Assembly: GCA_013398615.1 (NCBI GenBank)
Contig: VZSR01003371.1
Span: forward strand, 7,422,109-7,486,108
Reading direction: 5' to 3'
DNA: 64,000 nt
Source: Brachypodius melanocephalos
Lineage: Eukaryota > Chordata > Aves > Passeriformes > Pycnonotidae
Positions 20,941 through 32,944 of this stretch are shown here, one piece after another. The notes under the pieces were generated by a model that saw only the letters and a list, made by a program, of their open reading frames with translations, searched no databases and had not been told where the DNA came from. The translations under genes and the position numbers were made by a program. The number at the start of each line of letters is the position of its first letter. Positions within the stretch are counted from its first letter, which is position 1.

Positions 20941-23900
20941 TAGATTCTTACTAAGATAAGAAACACAGCTTTTAAAATGACATTACATTTTGTTTCAAGA
21001 CTTCCAGAGACAAAAACTGACAATATTAACTAGTAAGTCTTTGAAATCCCTAATTACCTTTGCTTATGAATTGCATCGTCTGTCTGTCCTGGATGTAATC
21101 AGTTTAAAGTGGGTGCTATGGCATCTGGATACATTTGGGTTTTTTGCTCATGGGAGAACATTTGAGAAGAATGACAAAGAATAACTTGTTTTGTTCCTCC
21201 TGGGCCATGATGTCTTTGCAAGTCCAGCTGAACTATCCACAAATATTTTTAGTTTAAACTCATAAAACTATCCACACCAGGGTTTTAAAGGTCTGTGTTT
21301 TGAAGGTAGGTGGGACAGTAGAATTAGCATTCACAAAGGCTAACTTTACCCAAAAGTTGCTCTGTCAGCAACAAAATAGACTTGTATTTCCAAATAGCTA
21401 AGTTAGAATATTTGAACTTAGGTTTCTGATTATCCAGGGCCCAGGAGGATGCTCTATAAATATTCCATAGTGTCCACAATATACTCTTCTAGGAGGTTTA
21501 AATTTGTTCCTTTTTTCTTTGGTAGTCTTCTGGCTACTTGTGGGGGACTGAAGGAAGTGTACTTCCAAAAAGAGTGGATTGACTTTCACTGAAGAACCTG
21601 TCAATAAAGAAAAAGTTACTTATACCTGAAATAAAAGTAGTTTTCTTACCTCTGCCAGATGAATTCCTAGCTGGAGAGTGGTAGGTGCCTGTTTATGCTT
21701 CTAGATGAGGAAATAATGCTACTGATATAGGTCAAAGCCGTTTGAAGTCTCCAATAATAAATTACATAAACTTAATTCACCTCTGACCTCAGTCTGCAGA
21801 GATGCTGTGTACCATTTGTTTCGGCTACTGTGCTTAGTGAATAGTTTTATGGTTTTTTCAGAGTTTTGTTGTTATGTTTGGTTTTGTTTTATGCTTTCAT
21901 CTCATGTGGTGATGTACAAGCACACTGTGTGGGATTGTTTCTGAGCCCTAGAGATATGGTAGTGCTTTGTCACTTTTCACTTACACAAGGCTACAGTGAC
22001 ATTCAAGCTGGAGAAAAGTATTATTCCAAACATTGGGGCACATGAATTGCAGATATTTATTGTTACAAAGAGTAACAATACTCTGCTGCACTTTGGTGAG
22101 CCAGCTGTTCAACACAACCCATCAGCCTGAGACCAGAGAGGTTTTCAGTAATATGGCCAGCACATGCTGGAGGGACATGATGTTTTTTTTTCTATGAGCT
22201 TTCCCAGAACTGCTGATATATTCCAGTAAAAGCCTCTCATGGCTTCTATTCAATCTTATGAAATCTCATATAGCAGCTGAAAGTTCCTGAGCAGTGCTGT
22301 CTTTGGCTGTCTAATGGCTTGCTACTGATTCAGTTCTCCACTTGGATCATGCACAGAACTATACTGGCTGAGAACTGCTGTCACCACAGGTAAACAGAAA
22401 GAATCCCTGTCATCCAAATTAAAGGCAAATGATGCTGATGATAATACCTTCTTGATTGTTTTACAGATTTTCAGGGATGTAATGAGAACCTTAAAATAAT
22501 AGATATTTCAATCAGAGATGGAATTAAGGAAAAATAAATAGAACTGACCATTTAAAAGATGCATTTCCTGTTCCCAGCTCTGGCAGTGATCTGTTTACCT
22601 TTAGAAAGGCTTTTTCATGATTTTTCTTTCGCATATTATTGTTGGTTAAAAGGATGAGCCTTTTGCGATTGGAGCCCTCTCTGTTCTGCTGTTTGATCAC
22701 ACTCACTCTTTTTCATTTGTGGCTTCTATGTTCTAGTAAACAAATGCTAACAGGAAGCTCCAATGCTGTAGACACACACAAGTCTGTACTCTTTTGCAGT
22801 TGATTTTTTTTCAGGTGTTATCATCATCACAAGACACAATGGATCCAAAGGTGTGTTGAAAGCTGATCCTTGGTGACACACTGCAATAAGGGGTGCTTAT
22901 TTCTATTTGTTAGTTAGCTATTCCAGGAGAAAAAACCCAAAGCTGCTTAAGTTTTTAAACCTATTATGTGCTATTCCAAAAGGTCAAGTTGCTGTTCTTT
23001 TAAAATACAATTTAATTGAAAATGGACAGTAGCCTGGATCTTCTTGAGGCGTAATGAAGTAGACTATTGATATGCACCATGTGTTCCTGATTAAAATCAG
23101 AAGGCTAGGAATGTTCAGCCAATTATGCAATTTGTGAGACATTGCCCAATTAGTTTAGGACCATGCAGAAGCAGGTACAGGGAAAGATACTTTGTGTGTT
23201 CCCTGTAAGCAAAAAACCCCAAACTACAAAGTGCTGAATTATGTACAGGCTAATAAGGGCAAGTAATTGTTGCTCTTGTACTTTATTTATCTCCTAGAAA
23301 GATTTGTCTATAGCAGGAATTTACAGTATGGCATAATAATTTACAGTTAAACGTAACAGTAAGGAAACACAGATATTAATGCAAAGAACAGGAAGCAAGG
23401 ATACAGCTTAAGATCTGGAAAATCCTCTTATTTTTAATAGTGAATGTAGCAATTTCTGCCTGCCTCATCTTACAAATCTACCTAAGAGCAGGTGTTGATG
23501 TTGTTGTCAAATTCTCTAGTTAAAAGAATAGCTTTTAAAGAAGCAGAGATGTGGTTTTCACAATTAATGAACTTTTGGATCATCTTAAGCAGGAAAATAT
23601 TCACTGTGGAAGATATTTAAACTACAGACAAATAACTCCATGTATTTCAAGTTTCAGCTTTGTCTTTATGGTTTATGAGTTTGTACAGACCCCTATAAAG
23701 TACAAAGACACATCTGGTGATATAATATTTTGCAAAAATGTGCCTGAGCATGCATCTATGCAAAATACAGAAAAATCTCTCAGTGTGTTTAAAACAGCAG
23801 AATTATCTTTTAAAATTTTTTTTTTTTTTATTATAGAAGAAGGGAATGTTTAATTACCTCTAGCCTTGGAGTCACACATGGGATGTTCAGCAGATTTGTG

Positions 23901-26900
23901 CAATTTGTTAGAGCAGCAGTGGTTTCTTAACCGAAGGAAATATTGACACTGGCAAGTAAAGAGGGGATGGTGAGCAATTCAGTCTCCCCCATGGAAAAGA
24001 AACACCACATTGCAGAGGCTTTAGCTGAAAATTAAAGCTTTGTGTAGTTTGCTTAGCTGGTTATAAAATGTGCTTCAGAGCTCCAGAGCATCTGAAAAAC
24101 AGGTGGATTTAATCATGGACTCAGGGGCTTTATTCACATGAGCAAGAGAATTAAAGTTCAGCTGCTTTGTTGTGGGCTGATGGTTAATCCCAGGGTGGCT
24201 GGTACCGAGGGGCTGAGAGATAGGGCTCAGGGTGATGAAGGGTGTTTGGCAGCCTGGTGCCTGCTCATTGCATTTGTGCTGAACTAGGAAGCAACAGGAA
24301 CAACAACAACAAAAACTCAACCGTGGATCCTTCAGGGAGTTTATCAGGTCAGAATTAAGGAGTTTGTTTCATTGGCCAGCCAAAAAGTTTTTTTTGGAAG
24401 CTGATTCTTGTGAGGAGTGCAGTTGCACAGTGCAATCTGACAAACACCTGGGGGATATTTGCATTGCTACTAGGGACAGCAAATATAGGGACATTTGCCT
24501 GTGTCCCAGTCCTGTCTCTAAAGAAATGTTAAGCTCCTCTGAAGAAATTTTAAGGGAACTGTGTGTTAAAGGTCCTTTGATAAAGGAGTGGGTAAGCAAG
24601 ACAAATTCCATATAAATTAGGTGCATACTCTGACAGCCAGACCAGTGTGTTAACAGAAGTTATATCCTTCTGTGGCTGGGTTTAGCTTTACTAAAAAGCC
24701 TCCTGGTAACCCCAGTCTCTGGTTTGGGTAGTCACTTCTGCAACTCTTGAGGCTGTTTGGATGCTTAGAAAGTACTCAGGTATTAACTTGGCTCATTATT
24801 TTTGGTATTTTCTGGGCTGCAAAAGCTGATTCTGACCCTCCCTGTCCATCCTTTTCACTTAGAAAATCAAGATATACATTAAATTGTTTCCTTAACTAGT
24901 TCTTCTCTATTCAGATATCAGAATATACTTTACAAAACCCTTTTTCTTAGCTTTGTACCATTTACAACTAAAAAGAATTTTTAAAAAATCCCACAGCATC
25001 ATATAATTTACAGTAGCTATGAGGTCCTTATACAAAATCTGGAAATCAGCAGTGCAAATATCAGATTAGATAACAGAAAATTTAGGCATTCTCCTACCCT
25101 CCTTGCCATGTTTTGTTTCCAGTACCATGTGGGAAGAAAAGAAGAGCCCCAGGCAGGTCTCTAACTTCCACTGTTTAGGAGAAAGCAGCATGCAAAGCAC
25201 ATAAACACACGGAATACACACAGGCACAGCAGTGAACATGTTGATATATGACACACGTTTCTCAGTCTGCTGTTACTGCTTCCCTGGAAGGCACTAAACA
25301 TTGAAATGCCCTCTTCCAAGTAAGGATCAGATCATAATTTCCTAAATATTTCACACAGCTAAATGCTTCACAAGTCTATCCATTTCATCAGGAACAAGCA
25401 CCAGCACTCACCTCTTGGTGGCAATTTTGTGTGGCTGTTACACTGATTTTGAAGGTCTTCTTGTGTTTTAAAATATTGACTATATCTTTTGCAAAATGAG
25501 GGATGTTTCTTCAGGACTAGAGTCTTAGGTCCTTTGGTAGCAAGTGCTACATAAAGCTTTTCCTACAGCTGGAGATTTTATGAGCTCTTCCTGCCTTGCA
25601 GATTTTCTGTGTGAGGGCTTCAAGAAACTCTGTTCTCTTTTTGACCATCTTTTTTTTTTTTTTTTGTGATGACAGTAAGAGCATAATCATCTTTGAAATG
25701 TCAACTATATTTTCTTCTTGGACAGAAAAATGACCAATAGTGCTACAGTTAACTAGGAACGACAGATGATATTATCTGTCTTATTTCCAAAGAAAATAAG
25801 TCAAAAAATATATATGAACTGTGACTTTGAATACTGAAGTTACCATTTCTTGTTACAAAACTAGATCAAAACACTAATCACTGAGTGTGTATAAGGCTCT
25901 GTTAGTGCTTCAGAGCACAAATTTATTAAATTACATCAATAATAATTACTAGAATATTAAAAACTGATTTTACTCTGCCAAGTACCTGCCAAGTACGTAT
26001 CCTAGCTAGTTTCAGACTGTCAGTTTATTTTTACGTTGTTTGCAGCTCAGAAAATTTTACAAATTTTTGTCATTGCCCACAGAGTTGTATTTGGTGAATT
26101 TAAATTTGTATTTTGCTTGTGTCCTCGAAGTCCCACTGTTCTTCACATCTGATGTACTCATATATTCTCTTTAAATTTGTGTTACCAGGAAGCCTCTTTG
26201 ATGTAATTTTCTTTTGATTGATGTAATTATTAAAAACATTAACTAACATCAGCTCCAAGACTGATTCTTTAAAAACTCTAAAAAGTAGAATCCTGCCATC
26301 CCTATCAACACTCCAATTCCTTATTTATCTTAGAAAATTTGCCTCGATTTCTGAATCTCACTTTTAAGGCAGTATTGCAGGCTTTGCACCATATTCAGTG
26401 CTTTACTGAAAGATTAGATCTATTTTCTATCCTATTGCAAAATTCCTGGGTCTTAGCTTTCACCCCCACATCATCTTTACTCTTTAAAAGACGCCTGCCA
26501 CTTGCCAAGTGCTTTATGCTTTACTTTGATTGTAGTAATAAGCTGAAAAAGCACGCCTGGGATTATTTACCAAACCCAAAATGTAATTCAAAGGAAAAAC
26601 TGCAACTTTCTCTTCTAGAAACTCTAAGTTCAATCTACCAGATAATCATGTATTTAGAGTTGTGATAACAGATGCATAGTGCCTATGAGTCATATATATT
26701 TTTTTATGTCAGATCCAAAATTATAGCTCTCTTTTGATAATTTGTACTCCAGTGTCTTGCCTCCAGAGGAAAAAGGTGAAGGAACAGTATCTGAGAATTA
26801 AATACCATGTGGAGAACATGACCATTCACTTTTCCTGTGTTGGAATTAGAGTTTAATTACAATCAAAGAACCTTCAACCTAAATTACAATTGCAGATTTT

Positions 26901-29900
26901 ACAGCCACATTTGATGTTTCATGTCTTGTAAATAGTTTTGTAGAATGATTTCCATCAGTTTATACTCAGTTTGCTAATAATACTTTCTGTGAAAGAGCTC
27001 CAGCAGAGATGATGGGCAATGCTTTTGAAATTTCCCAGTCTTCACTAGTTCTGAATTCGTTTCTCCTTCAGTTTTCAATATGATACTGTCCCACAGCTGT
27101 GCATCCCAATAGCAAAAGTCTGCTTTTTACTTCAGCCCTGACTAGAAAAAGCTGTAGTTCTAATGAATTGTCATAGCAGATGGTGCAGTTCATCTGGTCA
27201 AGAAGGTCACCAGACATGCATATTCAGGCTATAAGAAACCTGCATTATTCATCTGTGGATAAAATGATAGTGTGCTGTACCAATAAAGTCTTTACACTGA
27301 TACCAGCCTCCACCTACATCAATATCTTATAGATTAATTTTTTTTCTGATGAGGGAGTTGGTTAGGATACATTATTTACTTTCAGTGTTTCAGCTGTGGA
27401 TTTGGGGTCTTAACACAAACTGGGTACAGAAGGAAGTGACTTCTCCTTAAGAAAAGCCAAGCTCCTTTCTGTATAGTAACAAAGCAGGAGAGAAAGTATG
27501 AGCAAGCTCAGGTAGAATTAACAATAAAAAACAAGAATAGTGAGCATAACAGGTTGGTTTCACATACATAAAACCAGATTTTTCAGCCTAAGATACAAAG
27601 CTAATTTTTGTTTGCATGTTTTATCTAGTGAATTGTAACTGATTTTGGTCAGCTAATTTGAGAATCCTTCTTTCTGAAATTAGAGGGGAAAAATCCAAGC
27701 CTGAATGTTTCATTATTTCCACTGTGCTCTTGATTTTGTCTGCATGTTGACTTGCATAAAAACAGTGATAGAGAGCCATCCTGGTTACGTGAAGAGTGTT
27801 GTATTCCTGTTAAACTCATTTTACACCAGTATTAGTGAAATATAAACCAAGGATAACCTTTGTATTTTCCTCATCTTCAAAACTGGCTTAATCCTGAATT
27901 ATTTTCATGAGAGTTGATGAGTAATAACTCATGAGCACTTATGTTGCACTTCTGGATCTTCACAAAGACAGCCTAAAAGAAGGTTAGTCCATAAGCTGCA
28001 TTTAAATTTCCCCTGCAGTTTAAAAATCTCAAATCTTTGCTCAGAACATGGGGGAATATAGCCTGTTTTTCTAAAGGCTGTTTCAAGGGAGAGCTCATGT
28101 ACCCAGCAACTTACTCTCTCCAAGCAGGGAAGATATTGAGATGCCCTAAATCCCAACTATGCTTCCCATCCCATAGTGCTTGTTCCACATGGTTTCATAG
28201 CAGGTGTGTTTAGTTGTCCCCCTCATCAATTTTAAATTCAAAATGAACACATTTGCTTAGCTGCTTCTTTCAACAAACATCTCCAAAAAGATTAGTATCG
28301 CCAAGATCACCCTAAATGACTCCCAGCTGATGAGCACAAACATAATATGATTTGGTAGCTTCAATTTTGAGATTGCTTTAATACCTCCAAGCTGATCACA
28401 GCCTTTCACAACTGCATGTATACCAGTTATACATCTAAGTGCTGTCCTATTTCTTCTCCCACCTGTTTAGGAGAATGCCTCTTTACAGCAATCTTTTTTT
28501 TTTATATACAAAAGTATCCTGTTTCAACACCCTTATTTCAAAGTGACTGCTGCCAGAGGAAATGCAGCAGTGTGAATACTTAGATTGTTATGGAAATGCT
28601 GGAATAAGGAGTTTGACTGAAAGCCATCAAACAGTTCTGTTTTATTGAGAATTTTTTTTTTTTATCTCCTTGCAGACTCTGCATTCTCTTCAATTTACAT
28701 CAGAGTGGGCTCTTTAGTAAATGGCATGACATCAGAGTGGTCAGCACACCAAAAGTGATTGTTCTCCTCGTATCATGGAATTTGGGAAATTTTAAGATTT
28801 GAATGGTAGCAGCAGCAGTTTTGAGAGAAAATTCGTTTCTTAATCAAGCACAGCATATCCAACCAAAAGCTCCTTTCTCTCTAAGCATGTAACTTGCCTG
28901 AATTTAGTGGGGAGGGGCAGAAAACATTCTGATATAATGAAAATGTATTGGGAGGCTTTCTTCAAAAAGAAAGAAATGCCGTAAAGACAGCTTTGAGAAC
29001 AAGATATTGATGAGGATTTGTCTGTGTTGAAACTGAAATGTGTGAATGTATTGCTTTTCCTTTGATGCTTCAAAAATACAATTTTCTTGACTGGAACATA
29101 CCTGAAATCATTCTGCTCCTTGTCAGACCTCTGTCAGATGTTCTTTAAAAAGGCTATTTGGCAGATGTATGAAACAACACACACAAAAGACCTTAAAGGT
29201 TTTGGGATAGTGTCTGATAGCTGTGTGAGCTACTGGCCAAATGGGCAATTGCAAACATTTTGTGGCACATTTTGCTCTCTGCTGTTGTATTCACCTCTGC
29301 CTTTCTGTGCCTGAAACAAGACCTCTGAGGAAAGACTTGGGGGTGTGTGTCAGTATCTCCTGTTCTTACAAAGAACTTCAACAGCATGGCTGAATCCAGT
29401 CCCATAATGGGCTTCAGAGAAAAAATGTGTGGCAGAAATAGGTTGCTGACACTTTATATGCATTGAAAGGCATTAAGTTTACAAAAATATTAGGCATGCC
29501 CATTAATCTGTTATGAGCAATTGCCTTTCTGGTAATTCATCCATTCTACCATTCGTTGTATTCTGTCCCAGCCAAATCACCAGCATTCCAGAGCAAGGTG
29601 CCAAAAATCAGCTGAGGCAGTAGTTTACAGCTGACAGAAATGGGGCCTATTAAATTCAGAAGAGCTTTGGAAACCAACCTGTGCAAGTCTAAGCACATCA
29701 CAATTTCAGACAGGAAACAAGCATTACAATTTTTTTATTACTATTTAACCAGTCAATAAATGAGGTCTCTGGAATATTTGAACTCTTCATAAGGCTTTGG
29801 ACTGTACTGTCTTGTAGATAATCAGCTTTACTGAAGATAATGTAAAACCAAATGTACTTATGATTTATGCTAAAGACTTTGACCTCTGGAGAATATTTTA

Positions 29901-31900
29901 AGATTTCAAAAGAGAAAACTCAGAATGTTGGCATTAGATCACTATAGGTCTTCTGCATTGAGTTTAAGGATTTTTTAAATGGTTGCAATGTTAAATGTAA
30001 TTTTCAATAGTATGCTCTAATGCACGCACACTGTTTTATGGTTGCTTTTTGCCAATTTAAAAATTACAGTGCTTATATATGTCCATTAATAACTATGCAA
30101 ATATGATAGTTTAAAATAATGTAATTTATTTCTTCTAGTTTGGTATCACAAAGACCAAAATTGTTGTTATGTAGAAGGGAAGAGTCAAATGAGTGAGACT
30201 CAAACTCAACAACAGACGTTTCATGAGATAATATTGTCTAGTAATATAATTGTCAATTGTGACAAGCTGGGTTTAAAACCTAGAAAATCTCTGTTCAATA
30301 CAAAATTCTTCACCCCTGTCAATAGTTATTAACATAATAACAAGTTTGCTCTTTCTTCTAGGCTTTTCAGGCTCTCACTTTTGTTTGCTGGTTTTTCCAT
30401 CTTGAGGCTTAGTCAATAAGTTCTCAGTGAGCATTTCTATACTGTTAGTGTATTCAATTATCAGATATTTGTTATTTCCTTATCTTAAAGGGGTGTCTTA
30501 CAACAGTACATTTCTTCTCTGGGATGAGTGTATAGATTTTGGATTCTAGTGGATTACACAATGCTTTTAGAGGAGTTACATAATTTAGAGTAGTTAAAAA
30601 GCTTACGCTGTTTTGGCACATGTTGCTATCTTAGGAGCAGGCATATATTTTGACTCTCATGCCCTCAGTCCTTTAGTTCTTCTGCCTGTATAACAAGCAA
30701 AGAAAAAAGCATGCCTGTGTAAGTGACAAAACCATTTATTACCATGAGACCTCTTCTGGTTGTGTGTGCTGGGTTTTGGCACTAGGGGAAGGGAAAGTGA
30801 AGGATTTTTTCCTGTGATGTGACTCTATCCTCTCAATGTGGTATAGTTCCACGGCACAGGTTTCATCCCTTCCCATTAATTTTGCCCTGCAGAGGCAGCA
30901 GGAGTGTCAGGGACTTCTGTTGTGCTCTGCACAGCCTGATGCTCATCGCACAGCTCTGCTCCACACCCTGGCTGACCCAGGGCTCCCCTCTCCAGCAGGC
31001 AAATCCCACTGCCAGCCTGGGGGCTGCAGGTTTGGAACGATCCCATTCAGGCTAGATATGAGGATCATCACTGCATTTTCACTGAGAATGTGTTTGTTTT
31101 TTACTAAAACAAATGAGGACAACTAGTCAATAGAGCAGGTTATGAAGTGTTTCATGGAGTGATCACTGGCAATTGTAAGAGAATGCAGTTTTTCTAAAGC
31201 ACCTTGTGTCAGTCGTGATTGAAACCAGAGAATATTGTCAGCCTGCCTTGTGCAGAAATTAGAAGCTGATTTCCCAAAGGTCCTCTCTGGTCTTTCAGAG
31301 GAGGAGCACTTTTTTCTTGTCATTAAATAAAAGCCATTTCTGCATCAATAATGAACTAATTGTTTATAATTGGTAATTGCTTTGGCTTAGTGTCTGATAA
31401 AATTCTGCCTCTTCCAAACTTAATACTGATTTTCCACTTGTAACATTTTGTAACAATGTGCAATAACATCACCCAGGATTTTTTCTTCTTTTTTTTCTCC
31501 ATTCTGCAAACATCCTTATGTATTGGTGAATTTCATTAACCATAATTTGGATGTTTTTAATCGCTTTGATAAAGACAACACTAATTTATAGGTAGTGTCA
31601 AAATTTTGAAATCAGACTGTTGAATGGCCTTGAGTGAAATGCTTTGCAGAAATCTCAACATATTATGTCAACACAATTACATTTATGAGAGAGATTAATA
31701 TCTTGTCAGGGACTCTGCCTTCTGTTAGATTCACAACTTCCAGCTTTGAAGGGGAAAAAAAAATCAAGATAGCTTTTCACTTTAATGGTTGAAGTCAACT
31801 GAAGGATTAACCTGTCTTTCCCAAAAGGCAGACATTCTTCTGCATTACTGTATCTATGGCAGGTTCATTTTCAGGAGCTTAGACCTTTTTTCTGCTGCTT
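20941..31900. other. Gene-free AT-rich DNA
   Basis: No gene recognised. Poly-T runs occur at 25651-25666 and 28650-28662. A GC-richer patch at 30840-31060 has some CR1-like wording (GGCTAGATATGAGGAT, TTTCACTGAGA) but is too degraded to call. A small exon-like item at 22815-22850 (TTTTTTTTCAG acceptor, ATGGATCCAAAG/GTGTGT donor) is noted only as possible. Confidence 0.55.
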
Positions 31901-31913
31901 CAGTAACTGACAG

Positions 31914-32149
31914 ATGAACTGGAAGACAAGTTTCATTCCACATATTTTAATTGTATCACAGCTCTTGGACCATCCAGCTTGCTTGTTGAAGCAGTGGAAC
32001 ATTGCAGACTTTCATTAATACCTGTCAGAAGTTTTAATTCACCAAAAAAATGTACTGATTCAGAAACAGCCTGCTGGATAGTCACAGTTTTAGAACATGC
32101 TCTTGTCCAAAATCTTCTCAAAGCTGATGGAAGTGGGTTTGTTCCAGAG
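31914..32149 (+). other. Candidate coding exon A (RUN-like?)
   Basis: Open on the plus strand from an acceptor-like CTGACAG at 31907-31913 to a donor GAG/GTAATA at 32150. It reads DELEDKFHSTYFNCITALGP, SSLLVEAVEHCRLSLIPVRS, CTDSETACWIVTVLEHALVQ, NLLKADGSGFVPE. The helix pattern (EAVEHC...TDSE...VLEHAL..LLKA) recalls the start of RUN domains such as RUFY or SNX29, but no gene is identified. Codon choice looks coding-like. It pairs in phase 0 with candidate exon B. Chance remains a serious alternative. Confidence 0.22.
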
Positions 32150-32802
32150 GTAATAAATTTTCTGTATCTGTGAGCAATTTCTGCTTTGATAAAGGGAAAC
32201 AGCACAATCCATAATGACTGTGCTCAGACAATGTTCTAGAGTAGCACTTTGGCTTTTGGAAGTTGTCAGAGCTTGATTGACTTCACGGGCATTGTTCCAG
32301 CTTGCACAGTCTGAATATTTGACTCTGCTTCTGACTGCACTTTTTCCCCTGCCTTTCTCATCTGAACTTCTCAACTAAAAGATCTACCTCACCCCTGAAA
32401 CTGCAGGAGTTCAAATGCAGTTGTTGAAATTTCCAACCGTTTGCTTCCTTGCACTGAATCCCAATCTCTGAGAGGAGCCCCATGCATCTTGTGGTATCCA
32501 TAATGCAGAGATACTCTGCTGTGTTTTGTTTATGGCAATATCTAAAATTTCGAGCTATTTTTTTACTCATCATTATCAAATAAACATACAGGTATCCAGG
32601 CTGAGTGTCTGCATTTATCCAGGATTTTCAAAACAGAAATAATTGTATTTTCCTGCCTTTGTACTGACAAGTGCTTGGGAGGTTTTTCAGTCCTTGTTTA
32701 GTTAGCATTCAGCATGATCTGTGTGTTTTCTGTTTGGCATCTCTTACTTCATGCACCCACAAAGGCAGAGATATCCTTTCTGTCTGCTTCCCCACACCAC
32801 AG

Positions 32803-32944
32803 AAGTTACTGATCAATAAAAAAGAAGACTACCTTCTCTTCTTAAGTGACTTTAAGCTCTGGAGTTCAAGCAGAATGAGAAAAGTAACAGAAACACCTCT
32901 ACAAAACAGAGTCACCACAATCCCCTTCTGACTCAGAAGATAAG
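32803..32944 (+). other. Candidate coding exon B (same putative transcript as exon A)
   Basis: Follows an excellent acceptor (TTTCTGTCTGCTTCCCCACACCACAG, 32777-32802) and precedes a consensus donor AAG/GTATGT at 32945. One frame is open from the acceptor: KLLINKKEDYLLFLSDFKLW, then SSSRMRKVTETPLQNRVTTI, PF and TGA at 32929-32931. It is in phase with exon A. KLLINKKEDY loosely resembles the ALINKKELL stretch of RUFY-type RUN domains. It may be a terminal exon, an exon of a decayed gene, or coincidence. Confidence 0.2.
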
